Positions 42,820-50,803 of a stretch of DNA of 64,000 nucleotides are shown in pieces. The position numbers were made by a program, and so were the translations under genes. Within the stretch, counting starts at the first letter, position 1. Every line of letters starts with the position of its first letter. Origin of the DNA: Terripilifer sp031921685. GTDB taxonomy: Bacteria > Pseudomonadota > Alphaproteobacteria > Rhizobiales > Beijerinckiaceae. The notes under the pieces were generated by a model. That model had not been told where the DNA came from. It made no database searches and saw only the letters and a list, made by a program, of their open reading frames with translations. The stretch covers positions 1,426,001-1,490,000 of the forward strand of contig NZ_JAPDHU010000002.1 in NCBI RefSeq assembly GCF_031921685.1, written 5' to 3'.

Positions 42820-42858
42820 GTGTCATCCCGGACACCGCAGCGTGATCCGGGATGACAC
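42820..42858. repeat. Palindromic REP-like element / bidirectional terminator
   Basis: Perfect 13-base arms GTGTCATCCCGGA and TCCGGGATGACAC enclose a 13-base loop that has a small inner stem. It lies between convergent genes. The core GTCATCCCGG...CCGGGATGAC is a very common interspersed palindrome in Hyphomicrobiales genomes (recognised from memory). It could also end transcription from both sides, though no T tract follows. Confidence 0.8.
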
Positions 42859-42880
42859 CGAGGTTGCGGCAAACCCGCCG

Positions 42881-43852
42881 CTATTGCTTCTCGATCTTCG
42901 CCGCCTCGACGATCTTCTTCCAGTTCTCGAACTCAGCTTTGACGATCTGCGCCATGTCCTCGGGCGATTGCGAGATGCGCTGATCGGCACCGACATCGAA
43001 CAGGAATTTCTTCGTCTCCGGCCGTTTGACGATCTCGTTCAGCCGGCCGTGCATCTGGTTGACGATCGGATCGGGCGTGTCCTTGGGAAACCAGGCGGCC
43101 CAGATCACCGAATAAGAGAAATCCGGCACGCCAGCCTGCTGCATGGTCTGCAGATTGGGCGCCGCCGACACCGGATTGGCGGGTGTCGAAGCCAGCAGGC
43201 GCAGCCGCCCCTGCGAGGCCTGGGCCATGGCCAATGTGATGTCGGGGAAGAAGAAATCGATCAAGCCGGCGGTCGTGTCGGCGGCGGCATCGCCGGCGCT
43301 CTTGTAGTTCACCTGCGTGGCCGTCGCGCCGATCTTTTGCAGATAGAGACTGGCGGCAACCATGGCGCTCGAAGTCTGCGCGCCGTAGCGCGCCCGGCCG
43401 TTCTTATCCTTGATGAACTTGGTCAGATCGGCGACCGAATGAACGTCGAGCTTGGGATTGACGGCCAGGGCCAGCCCCAGCTCGTTCAAGGTGGCGACCG
43501 CCTTGAGCGCAGTGTTCGGATCGTAATCGGCGCTCTTCATGAACAGCGGATTGCCGACATAGGCGGACGCGCCGGTGATCAGCAGCGTATAGCCGTCGGG
43601 CTTGGCGTCCATCGCCGCCTGATTGCCGACATGGCCATTGGCGCCGACACGGTTCTCCACGATGACCGGCTGGCCCGCCAGTTCGCTGAGCGCCCGCGCA
43701 TAGTAGCGCACCATCAGATCGCCGCCGGCCCCCGCCACATAGGTGCAGATCACCTTGATCGGATGATCGGGATAAGCTGCCAGCGCCAGGCGCGGCACCA
43801 GGGTTAATGCAACGGCCGCGATCCAAATCTGCAAACATCTCACGCGCATCAC
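42881..43852 (-). CDS. Bug-family tripartite tricarboxylate transporter binding protein
   Basis: 323 residues from the first of two ATGs. Signal peptide IWIAAVALTLVPRLALA, mature start AYPDHPIKVICTYVAGAGGD, then VENRVGANGHVGNQAA and KPDGYTLLITG. Fourth Bug receptor in the window. It follows the MetE-like gene by 35 bases on the same strand, so the two are probably co-transcribed. Confidence 0.9.
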   Translation of the reverse strand: MMRVRCLQIWIAAVALTLVPRLALAAYPDHPIKVICTYVAGAGGDLMVRYYARALSELAGQPVIVENRVGANGHVGNQAAMDAKPDGYTLLITGASAYVGNPLFMKSADYDPNTALKAVATLNELGLALAVNPKLDVHSVADLTKFIKDKNGRARYGAQTSSAMVAASLYLQKIGATATQVNYKSAGDAAADTTAGLIDFFFPDITLAMAQASQGRLRLLASTPANPVSAAPNLQTMQQAGVPDFSYSVIWAAWFPKDTPDPIVNQMHGRLNEIVKRPETKKFLFDVGADQRISQSPEDMAQIVKAEFENWKKIVEAAKIEKQ

Positions 43853-43887
43853 CAGCCCTCCCCTCCGCTGATCCGCCCCGCCTGAGT

Positions 43888-45021
43888 TTAGCCCCAGACT
43901 TCTTGGGCGACCTCGCCAATGCGTTCGAGCTTGCGACGCTGATCGTCGAAACTCATATGCGCCCCATCACGGGTCGCCGCGCCCTGGAAACCGCATTGGC
44001 TGCTGATGGCGAGCCGTTCGACCGGACAATGCTGGGTGGCGCTTTCGATGCGACGCAGCAATTCATCACGGGTTTCGAGCCGAGGATTGGTGCTGCTGAC
44101 GAGACCCAGCACCGCCACCTTGCCTTTGGGCAGATGCCGCAGCGGCTCGAAACCGCCCACCTTGTCGCTGTCGTATTCGAGCAGATAGCGATCGACGTGC
44201 AGCCGGTCGAACAGACGCTCGGCCAGCCAGTCATAGCCGCCCTTGCCGCGCATAAAGCCGGAACGGCTGCCCCGGCACAGATGCATCGCCAGGGTCAGGC
44301 CCGGCCGGCGCACCGCGTCATAGCAGGCGTTTTCCAGCGCGATGTCCTCCTCCAGCGCCTGATCGGCATCGAGCCCCTCCTCGGTCATGACCGTGAGGCG
44401 CGCGGGGTCGGCATAGATGGTGAACCCTTCATCGAGCTGGATATAGGCGCAGCCCTCCCCGACCAGCGCCTTCATCTCGCCGGTGACGATGCCGCCGATA
44501 TCGGAGCGCAGATCGTTGGCGTCGGGATAGGCTTTATCGGTGTCGCCCCGCCGATAGCTTTGCCGGGCGATCATCGCCGGGCTCGGCATGGTGATCTTGA
44601 ATGGCCCTGGCGCATGCTGACTCAGAAATGCCGCATCGACATCGGCCAGACGCTTCTTCTGCCGCACTTGGCCGGTGATCGCCTTGGTGTGCATTTGCAG
44701 GCGCGCCACGCTGCCATCCGGCCGTTTGAACTCGCGCACAGGATAGTTTTCCTCGAACCCGTCGACCGCCTCGCTGAACACGGTCTGCCAGGAATCCCGT
44801 CGCATCTCGCCGTCGGTGAAGATCGCCATGCCGGCATCTTTCTGCACCTGCAAGACGTCCAGCACGGCCTTGTCTTCCGCCGCGCGCAATGCGGCCCGAT
44901 CGATCCGCCCGGCCTTGAAATCATCGCGCGCATCGAGAAGATGTGGCGGTCGCAAAAGGCTGCCGACCTGATCGCACCGATAATCCGACGCCATGCTTGC
45001 GGTCTTGACATCAGCCACCAT
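43888..45021 (-). CDS. MetE C-terminal-domain-like methyltransferase
   Basis: 377 residues with AAGGAGG upstream. It matches only the catalytic (C-terminal) barrel of cobalamin-independent methionine synthase. Zinc ligands appear as His and Cys in MHLCRG and a late Cys in SSQCGFQG. N-terminal QVGSLLRPPHL and DGEMRRDSW are typical of the short stand-alone MetE-like proteins, which transfer methyl groups to thiols from donors other than the polyglutamylated folate. Next to a Bug receptor and Rieske/VOC genes, a role in demethylating a methoxy- or methylthio-compound is possible but unproven. Confidence 0.85.
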   Translation of the reverse strand: MVADVKTASMASDYRCDQVGSLLRPPHLLDARDDFKAGRIDRAALRAAEDKAVLDVLQVQKDAGMAIFTDGEMRRDSWQTVFSEAVDGFEENYPVREFKRPDGSVARLQMHTKAITGQVRQKKRLADVDAAFLSQHAPGPFKITMPSPAMIARQSYRRGDTDKAYPDANDLRSDIGGIVTGEMKALVGEGCAYIQLDEGFTIYADPARLTVMTEEGLDADQALEEDIALENACYDAVRRPGLTLAMHLCRGSRSGFMRGKGGYDWLAERLFDRLHVDRYLLEYDSDKVGGFEPLRHLPKGKVAVLGLVSSTNPRLETRDELLRRIESATQHCPVERLAISSQCGFQGAATRDGAHMSFDDQRRKLERIGEVAQEVWG

Positions 45022-45296
45022 CTCGCCGCCCTCCTTCTCGGTCGCGGGATTCAGCGCAGTGCGTTCGGTTGGCGTTGATACGGCGCTCTCCCAACAGCGG
45101 ATTTGCCACCCGCTTGTCCGAGGATCGTACTCCGGCGTTTAAAGGGTGCAAGTGCTACTAGTGGCCTGCAATGCGAGACACGTCGCAGGCACGATCCGAA
45201 CGGAACCGTGAAGTCGGGCGGAATAAGATATTCGCATGAAGCCGCCGTACACCTTCGGCCCTTGCATGTGGCGCCATCCTGTGCCCTGAAAGACCC

Positions 45297-45680
45297 ATGA
45301 AGGGAAACGCAAGCAGCCGGTGGTGGCTGGTGTACAGACCCCGCGCGATTTGCCCGCTTGTCCTGTCGATCGGATCAGCGCTTGCGGTGTTCGCGGTGGC
45401 GCCCGCGCTCGGCCAAGGCGCCCGTACGACGCTGCCGGCCGAAGTTCCGCTGCCGCCACGACGCCCGCAGACACTCGATCAGCCCGTCTCGCCCAGCGAA
45501 CAACCGCCCCCTTCCGCCCAGCCCGAAACGCAAACGGCCCGCCCACCGCTCAGTCGCGAAGCGCTGCGTTATTGCGCCGCCCGCTGGCAGGCGATGAAGC
45601 TCGATGGAACGGCAAGCGGGCGCCTCTGGCGCGACTTCGCCCAGGACTGCGCCGAGCAATACCGGCGCGACAAACGCTGA
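45297..45680 (+). CDS. Secreted proline-rich small protein
   Basis: 127 residues. A signal peptide (LVLSIGSALAVFAVAPALG) follows a basic N-terminus. A Pro-rich spacer (VPLPPRRPQTLDQP, QPPPSAQPETQT) leads to a short C-terminal domain RYCAARWQAMKLDGTASG.LWRDFAQDC, whose two cysteines may pair. I recall this Cys-x-x-R-W...Trp...Cys domain from other Hyphomicrobiales exported proteins; no function is known to me. The 275 bases upstream (45022-45296) contain no other gene I can support. Confidence 0.65.
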   Translation: MKGNASSRWWLVYRPRAICPLVLSIGSALAVFAVAPALGQGARTTLPAEVPLPPRRPQTLDQPVSPSEQPPPSAQPETQTARPPLSREALRYCAARWQAMKLDGTASGRLWRDFAQDCAEQYRRDKR

Positions 45681-45737
45681 ACGCCCGTCCGGACGGACCG
45701 CGAAAGACAGGCCTCAAACGGCCCCCTGAAAACAATT

Positions 45738-45765
45738 GTCCCCCGCATGTTGCCATGCGAGGGAC
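45738..45765. terminator. Hairpin, possible terminator
   Basis: Arms GTCCCCCGCATG and CATGCGAGGGAC (one mismatch) with a TTGC loop, 58 bases after the proline-rich gene. On the minus strand it is followed by AATTGTTTTC. A second hairpin with CTGGTCAG/CTGACCAG arms (45883-45908) lies nearer the 3' end of the H1-like gene. Either may end the convergent transcripts. Confidence 0.45.
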
Positions 45766-45934
45766 GAGATGAAGATGAGACCTGAACGAAACGATCTGTT
45801 AATTGTCTAGACTGTTTGAAGGCAAAAACCTGGCAAACGGACCGACCAAAACATTTCGCTTATGTCTCCGAACCGCTGAAGTCTGGTCAGCGCTTCGAGC
45901 CTGACCAGCCTAAGCCGGTCCGCCCGAAAGCCCC

Positions 45935-46060
45935 TTACTTCTTCTTAGAAGCTTTCTTCTTGGCGGTCTTCTTCTTGGCAACCTTCTTCTTGGCGGTCGC
46001 CTTCTTCACTGCTTTCTTCGCGGCCTTCTTGGCCGGTTTACGCTTAGCTGCCTTAGCCAT
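45935..46060 (-). CDS. Histone H1-like Lys/Ala-rich mini-protein
   Basis: A 41-residue frame from ATG 46058-46060 to TAA 45935-45937. More than half of the residues are Lys and nearly all the rest Ala, beginning MAKAAKRKPAKKAAKK and continuing in KK-A and KKK repeats. This is the composition of bacterial H1-like DNA-binding tails and of the C-terminal tail of TopA in this same window. It probably binds and compacts DNA. GAGG lies only 11 bases upstream of the ATG on its strand in a weak context, but gene size, composition and clean ends support it. Confidence 0.7.
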   Translation of the reverse strand: MAKAAKRKPAKKAAKKAVKKATAKKKVAKKKTAKKKASKKK

Positions 46061-46678
46061 CTGAGGTCCCCTCTAAGTTGACAGCCGACGAGCTTCCGTC
46101 GGCATCAGGCAGACATAAGTTAGCGAGGTTAACTAGTTGTGCAAGTCATCCGTGTGCCGGAGAGCGCGTTGCGATGCCTTTCGACGCCTCGGCGACACCT
46201 CTTCCAACACATCCAAAGACACGCGCGCGGCATCGACTCGTCGATCAAGATTCAACAACGCCAACCCACCATCGGCATCGACCTTCATCCCCTCTCGGCC
46301 CGCTCTCCTTATACATGGGCACAACGCCCAAGCGACGCGCGCGAAGATCATCGATCGCCGGCATAGCTGATCGACTCAATAAGAAAACTCATTGATTCTC
46401 CTGAAAAACTGAATTGACGACGAAAAGCGTCCCACCCGCCGATCATGATCGGCGCAAGACGATGCTTCGCAATCGCATCGCCATTCATCGCATCGGGACC
46501 GGCGCATCATGCATGAGGTTAAAGGCGCCGAGTCGCGGGATGTCGGCACATGGTTTTCGGTCAACGCATAACCATGCCGAAAGGTGTCGCCGACACGTCG
46601 GCAACACCTCAAAAAAAATTTTGGGAACAGAGAAAATTTTGGCGCTTGCGATCGCCTTCGAAACCCAAAATCGCGCAA
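46061..46678. other. Long intergenic region without a recognised gene
   Basis: About 620 bases between the H1-like gene and the gatB terminator. Short frames here look non-coding. The most structured part is a long hairpin at 46582-46609 (arms AGGTGTCGCCGAC and GTCGGCAACACCT, one mismatch) beside eight A residues and an AT-rich run. It might belong to a small RNA or be a terminator remnant. No tRNA was recognised. Confidence 0.4.
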
Positions 46679-46697
46679 CTGCCCCGAATCGGGGCAG
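46679..46697 (-). terminator. Candidate terminator of gatB
   Basis: CTGCCCC and GGGGCAG arms around GAATC, 16 bases past the gatB stop. On the minus strand it is followed by TTGCGCGATTTTGGG, so the T tract is displaced and weak. Confidence 0.55.
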
Positions 46698-46712
46698 CTT
46701 GATTCGAACGAT

Positions 46713-48185
46713 TCAGAGTCCGAGTTTGCTCTTCAAAAGGTCGTTCACGACCTGCGGATTGGCCTTGCCGCCGCTCTGCTTCATGACCTGTCCGACGAAC
46801 CATCCAAGCATCGTCGGCTTCGCCTGAACCTGCGCGACCTTGTCCGCATTGGCGGCGACGACGGCATCGATCACCGCCTCAATCGCGCCCGTATCGGTGA
46901 CCTGCTTCATCCCTCGTGCTTCGACGATGGCATGCGGGTCGCCGCCTTCTTTCCAGACGATCTCGAACACATCCTTGGCGATCTTGCCGGAGATGGTGGA
47001 GGCCGCCATCAGGTCGAGGATGGCGCCAAGCTGCTCAGCCGACACCGGCGAAGCGGTGATCTCGATCCCTTCCCGGTTCAGCCGCCCGAAGAGTTCGTTG
47101 ATCACCCAGTTGGCCGCCGTCTTGGCATCCCGTCCGCGCGCGACGGCTTCGAAATATTCAGCCGACTCCCGTTCGCTGGCCAGCACGTTGGCGTCATAAG
47201 CCTGCAGGCCATAGTCGCTCGTGAAGCGGGCGATCTTCGCATCCGGCAGTTCGGGCAAGTCCGCCGCCAGCGCATCGACGAATGCCTGATCGAATTCGAG
47301 CGGCAGTAGATCCGGATCGGGGAAATAACGGTAGTCGTGCGCCTCTTCCTTGGAACGCATGGAGCGCGTTTCGCCGCGTGCCGGATCGAAGAGCCGCGTC
47401 TCCTGTTCGATGCTTCCGCCGTCTTCCAGAATTTCGATCTGGCGGCGTGCTTCCACATCCACGGCCTGGCCGATGAAGCGGATCGAATTGACGTTCTTGA
47501 TCTCGCAGCGCGTGCCGAACGGTTCGCCTGGACGGCGGACCGAGACGTTCACGTCGGCGCGCAGGTTGCCCTTCTCCATATCGCCATCGCAGGTGCCGAT
47601 GTAGCGCAGGATGGTGCGCATCTTGGAGACATAGGCGCGCGCCTCATCGGCCGAGCGGATGTCCGGTTTTGAAACGATTTCCATCAACGCGACGCCGGAA
47701 CGATTGAGATCGACCAGGCTGGCGTCAGGTGATTGGTCATGCACCGACTTGCCGGCATCCTGTTCCAGGTGCAGGCGCTCGATGCCCACACGGATCTGTT
47801 CGGTCGGCGATACATCGACGATGACTTCGCCTTCGCCGACGATGGGGCTCTTGTACTGGCTGATCTGATAGCCCTGCGGCAGATCAGGATAAAAATAATT
47901 CTTGCGATCGAAGACCGAGCGCAGGTTGATCTGCGCCTTCAAGCCGAGGCCCGTGCGCACCGCTTGCTTGACACATTCCTCGTTGATGACCGGAAGCATG
48001 CCCGGCATGGCCGCATCGACCAGAGAGACATGGGTATTGGCCTCGCCGCCGAACGCGGTGGAAGCGCCGGAGAACAGTTTGGCGCGGGAGTTCACCTGCG
48101 CATGGATCTCCATGCCGACGACGATTTCCCAATCGCCCGTGGCGCCCTTGACGAGCTTGGATGGTTTGGCTGCGGATGCGCTCAT
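46713..48185 (-). CDS. gatB: Asp-tRNA(Asn)/Glu-tRNA(Gln) amidotransferase subunit B
   Basis: 490 residues, normal length. N-terminal WEIVVGMEIHAQVNSRAKLFSGA, the DRKNYFYPDLPQGYQISQ motif of the kinase-like cradle, and ALMEIVSKPDIRSADEA. The C-terminal YqeY-like tail (VVNDLLKSKLGL) binds tRNA. GatB activates the misacylated Glu or Asp on tRNA for transamidation in the GatCAB complex. It lies 108 bases downstream of gatA, separated by a repeat element with two hairpins. Confidence 0.97.
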   Translation of the reverse strand: MSASAAKPSKLVKGATGDWEIVVGMEIHAQVNSRAKLFSGASTAFGGEANTHVSLVDAAMPGMLPVINEECVKQAVRTGLGLKAQINLRSVFDRKNYFYPDLPQGYQISQYKSPIVGEGEVIVDVSPTEQIRVGIERLHLEQDAGKSVHDQSPDASLVDLNRSGVALMEIVSKPDIRSADEARAYVSKMRTILRYIGTCDGDMEKGNLRADVNVSVRRPGEPFGTRCEIKNVNSIRFIGQAVDVEARRQIEILEDGGSIEQETRLFDPARGETRSMRSKEEAHDYRYFPDPDLLPLEFDQAFVDALAADLPELPDAKIARFTSDYGLQAYDANVLASERESAEYFEAVARGRDAKTAANWVINELFGRLNREGIEITASPVSAEQLGAILDLMAASTISGKIAKDVFEIVWKEGGDPHAIVEARGMKQVTDTGAIEAVIDAVVAANADKVAQVQAKPTMLGWFVGQVMKQSGGKANPQVVNDLLKSKLGL

Positions 48186-48203
48186 GACTGACTTCCAGAG
48201 TTC

Positions 48204-48295
48204 TCGATAGCATTTTCAAGCGAAGTGGATCCCGGTTCGCTTGAAGAAAATGCGTCAAAACAAAAGAACTAGGATCCGGCTCAGAACCGGATCCT
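48204..48295. repeat. Interspersed palindromic repeat with two hairpins between gatA and gatB
   Basis: First hairpin: GCATTTTC-AAGCGAA (48210-48224) pairs with TTCGCTT-GAAGAAAATGC (48236-48253), one arm having a 3-base bulge, around GTGGATCCCGG. Second: AGGATCCGG and CCGGATCCT (48271-48279, 48287-48295), overlapping the gatA stop. The sequence GCGAAGTGGAT.CCGGTTCGC...GAAAATGCGTCAAAACAA is one I recall as highly repeated in Hyphomicrobiales genomes. It may modulate gatA-gatB transcript processing. Confidence 0.75.
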
Positions 48296-49814
48296 AAGAC
48301 CACCACGCTTCGGGCAGGCTGATCCGACCTGCCGCCCGTTCGATCGCCTCGGCCAAGGTGAACAGGGTTTGCTCCTCGAACGGCTTGCCGATCAGTTGCA
48401 GACCAAGCGGCAGGCCTTCGCGCGACAGACCGGCGGGCACAGCAATGCCCGGCAGGCCGGCCATGTTCACCGTGACCGTGAAAATGTCGTTCAGGTACAT
48501 CTCGATCGGATCGGCGGAGCCCTTCTCGCCAATGCCGAAAGCAGCCGACGGCGTCGCCGGCGTCAGAATGGCATCGACGCCATCGGCGAAGACGGTTTCG
48601 AAGTCGCGCTTGATCAAAGTGCGGATCTTCTGCGCCTTGACGTAATAGGCGTCGTAATAGCCAGCCGACAGCACATAGGTGCCGATCATCACGCGCCGGC
48701 GCACTTCCTTGCCAAAGCCTTCGGCGCGCGTGTTCTCGTACATGCCGATGATGTCTTTGCCCGGCACGCGCAGACCGTACCGCACGCCATCATAGCGCGC
48801 GAGGTTCGACGAGGCTTCCGCCGGCGCGACGATGTAATAGGCCGGCAGAGCATAGCGCGTGTGCGGCAGGCTGATGTCGACGATTTCAGCGCCGGCTTCC
48901 TTCAGCCAGGCGATGCCCTGCTGCCACAGCGCCTCGATCTCTTCGGGCATGCCGTCGAGACGATATTCCTTCGGGATACCGATGCGCATGCCGCGCACGG
49001 AACCGCCGACGGCTTTCTCATAGTCAGGCACCGGCAGATCGGCGCTGGTCGAATCCTTCACGTCGTAGCCCGCCATCGACTGCAACAGGATGGCGCAGTC
49101 GCGCACCGAGCGCGCGATCGGTCCCGCCTGATCGAGCGACGAGGCGAAGGCCACCATGCCCCAGCGCGAGCACCGGCCATAGGTGGGCTTGATGCCAACC
49201 GTGCCGGTGAAGGCCGCCGGCTGGCGGATCGAGCCGCCCGTGTCCGAAGCGGTCGCGGCCAGGCACAAACGTGCCGCGACAGCGGATGCCGAACCACCCG
49301 ACGAACCGCCGGGCACGAGCAGGCCCTGCTTGTCGCCGGCGAGCGCTGCCCTGCCCTGATCCACCGTCCAGTTCGGCGGCAACCATGGCGAAGCGACCGG
49401 ACCATAGAAAGAGGTCTCGTTCGACGAGCCCATGGCGAACTCATCCATGTTGAGCTTGCCGAGCATCACCGCGCCGTCACGCCAGAGCTGTGCCGTGACT
49501 GTCGATTCATAGACCGGCTTGAAGCCGTCGAGGATGTGGCTGCACGCCTGCGTATGCACGCCCTTGGTGGCGTAAAGATCCTTGACGCCGATCGGCAGGC
49601 CTTCGAGCGGGCCCGCCTCGCCGCGTGCGATCTTTTCGTCCGAAGCCTTCGCCATCGCCAACGCCTGCTCCGGCGTCTCGACGATGAAAGCGTTCAAGGC
49701 GCGCGCGCCGGCGATGGCATCGAGATGCGCTTGCGTCAGTTCGGTCGCGGAGACGCTGCGCTTGGTCAGCGCATCGCGGGCCTCGGCGAGGGTGAGGTCG
49801 GTCAGCTGGCTCAT
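48294..49814 (-). CDS. gatA: Asp-tRNA(Asn)/Glu-tRNA(Gln) amidotransferase subunit A
   Basis: 506 residues of the amidase-signature family. Catalytic triad Lys78 (GVKDLYATKG), cis-Ser171 (GGSSGGSA) and nucleophile Ser195 (SDTGGSIRQPA) are all present. GatA hydrolyses glutamine and passes ammonia to GatB. Its start overlaps the gatC stop by four bases, so translation is coupled. Confidence 0.97.
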   Translation of the reverse strand: MSQLTDLTLAEARDALTKRSVSATELTQAHLDAIAGARALNAFIVETPEQALAMAKASDEKIARGEAGPLEGLPIGVKDLYATKGVHTQACSHILDGFKPVYESTVTAQLWRDGAVMLGKLNMDEFAMGSSNETSFYGPVASPWLPPNWTVDQGRAALAGDKQGLLVPGGSSGGSASAVAARLCLAATASDTGGSIRQPAAFTGTVGIKPTYGRCSRWGMVAFASSLDQAGPIARSVRDCAILLQSMAGYDVKDSTSADLPVPDYEKAVGGSVRGMRIGIPKEYRLDGMPEEIEALWQQGIAWLKEAGAEIVDISLPHTRYALPAYYIVAPAEASSNLARYDGVRYGLRVPGKDIIGMYENTRAEGFGKEVRRRVMIGTYVLSAGYYDAYYVKAQKIRTLIKRDFETVFADGVDAILTPATPSAAFGIGEKGSADPIEMYLNDIFTVTVNMAGLPGIAVPAGLSREGLPLGLQLIGKPFEEQTLFTLAEAIERAAGRISLPEAWWS

Positions 49815-50098
49815 TCGACCACCTTCGGCACGACAAAGAAATGCTCTTCGCTGCGCGGTGCGTTGGCGACGACCGCATCGGCGCCGGCCTGATCGGTGAC
49901 CACGTCGGCGCGCATGCGCATGTGCATCGGAATGACCGACGTCATCGGTTCGACGCCCCCGACATCGACCTTGTCGAGTTCGGCAACGAAGGACAGAATG
50001 GCGTTGAGTTCGCCGGCAAGATGCGGCACCTCTTCTTCAGTGACGGCGATCCGCGCCAGATGCGCAATACGCCGCACGGTCGCGTGATCGACCGACAT
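49811..50098 (-). CDS. gatC: Asp-tRNA(Asn)/Glu-tRNA(Gln) amidotransferase subunit C
   Basis: 95 residues. HATVRRIAHLARIAVTEEEV near the start, then ILSFVAELDKVDVGGVEPM and the C-terminal RSEEHFFVVPKVVE are the GatC signature. GatC wraps around the GatA-GatB interface and stabilises the complex. First gene of the operon, divergent from ruvX. Confidence 0.96.
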   Translation of the reverse strand: MSVDHATVRRIAHLARIAVTEEEVPHLAGELNAILSFVAELDKVDVGGVEPMTSVIPMHMRMRADVVTDQAGADAVVANAPRSEEHFFVVPKVVE

Positions 50099-50251
50099 GA
50101 AATCCCCATATGGTTGAAAGCTGCGCGGCTATAGCATTTGCGCCACCCACCGGGCAAATTTAAGCCGAATCGGGCCGAATATGCATTTCGGGCCGGATTC
50201 CGGCGCGGGATCAGCAAGACAGGCTGGCGCGGTCGTGATAAGGGCGGCTCG

Positions 50252-50731
50252 ATGACCGTCGAAATCGTCACGCCCGACACCCTTCTGCCACGTCTGCACG
50301 CGCGATCGCGCCTCATGGGCATCGATCTGGGCACGAAAACCATCGGCCTGGCGATTTCCGACGTGGAGCGGCGCATCGCCACGCCGCTCGAGACGATCCG
50401 ACGGGTCAAATTCAGCAAGGACGCCGCGCGGCTGCTGGAGCTCGCCGCCACCTACGAGATCGCCGCCTTCATCATCGGGCTGCCGCTCAACATGGACGGC
50501 AGCGAAGGCCCGCGTGTCCAATCGACACGCGCCTTCATCCGCAGCCTCGCGGCACTCGATCAAAGACCCTTCGTCTTGCAGGACGAGCGCCTTTCGACCG
50601 CCGCCGTCACCCGCCAATTGATCGAACAGGATGTCTCGCGCGCCAAACGCGCCGAGGTCGTCGATCGCATGGCTGCGGCTTATATTCTGCAGGGCGTGCT
50701 CGACCGCCTACAGCACCTCAGCCAAGGCTGA
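50252..50731 (+). CDS. ruvX: Holliday junction resolvase-like YqgF/RuvX
   Basis: 159 residues from ATG 50252. RNase H-like fold with the first acidic motif LMGIDLGTKTIGLAISD, a middle FIIGLPLNMDGSEGPR and late DERLSTAAVTRQL. These match YqgF (RuvX), a putative resolvase also implicated in 16S rRNA 5'-end maturation. Divergent from gatC across about 150 bases. The ribosome site is weak (AGGG). Confidence 0.93.
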   Translation: MTVEIVTPDTLLPRLHARSRLMGIDLGTKTIGLAISDVERRIATPLETIRRVKFSKDAARLLELAATYEIAAFIIGLPLNMDGSEGPRVQSTRAFIRSLAALDQRPFVLQDERLSTAAVTRQLIEQDVSRAKRAEVVDRMAAAYILQGVLDRLQHLSQG

Positions 50732-50746
50732 ACGACGGAACGAAAA

Positions 50747-50772
50747 CGCCGCGGCCCATCAAGGCCGCGGCG
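50747..50772 (-). terminator. Rho-independent terminator between convergent ruvX and the Gly/Tyr-rich gene
   Basis: Perfect 10-base arms CGCCGCGGCC/GGCCGCGGCG with a 6-base loop. On the minus strand TTTT follows directly, so it serves the gene ending at 50804. On the plus strand it lies 16 bases past ruvX without a T tract. Confidence 0.75.
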
Positions 50773-50803
50773 CCAAATCTGTATGCTCGAAAGCGAAGCC
50801 GGC

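Noticed and set aside
42842..45078. Two long plus-strand open frames
   Set aside because: Antisense of the Bug receptor and MetE-like genes, both of which have signal or metal motifs on the minus strand.
46078..46395. Short open frames in the gene-free region
   Set aside because: Overlapping in several frames, composition not coding-like, no ribosome site.
48369..49892. 507-residue open frame on the plus strand
   Set aside because: Antisense of gatA, which has a complete catalytic triad.
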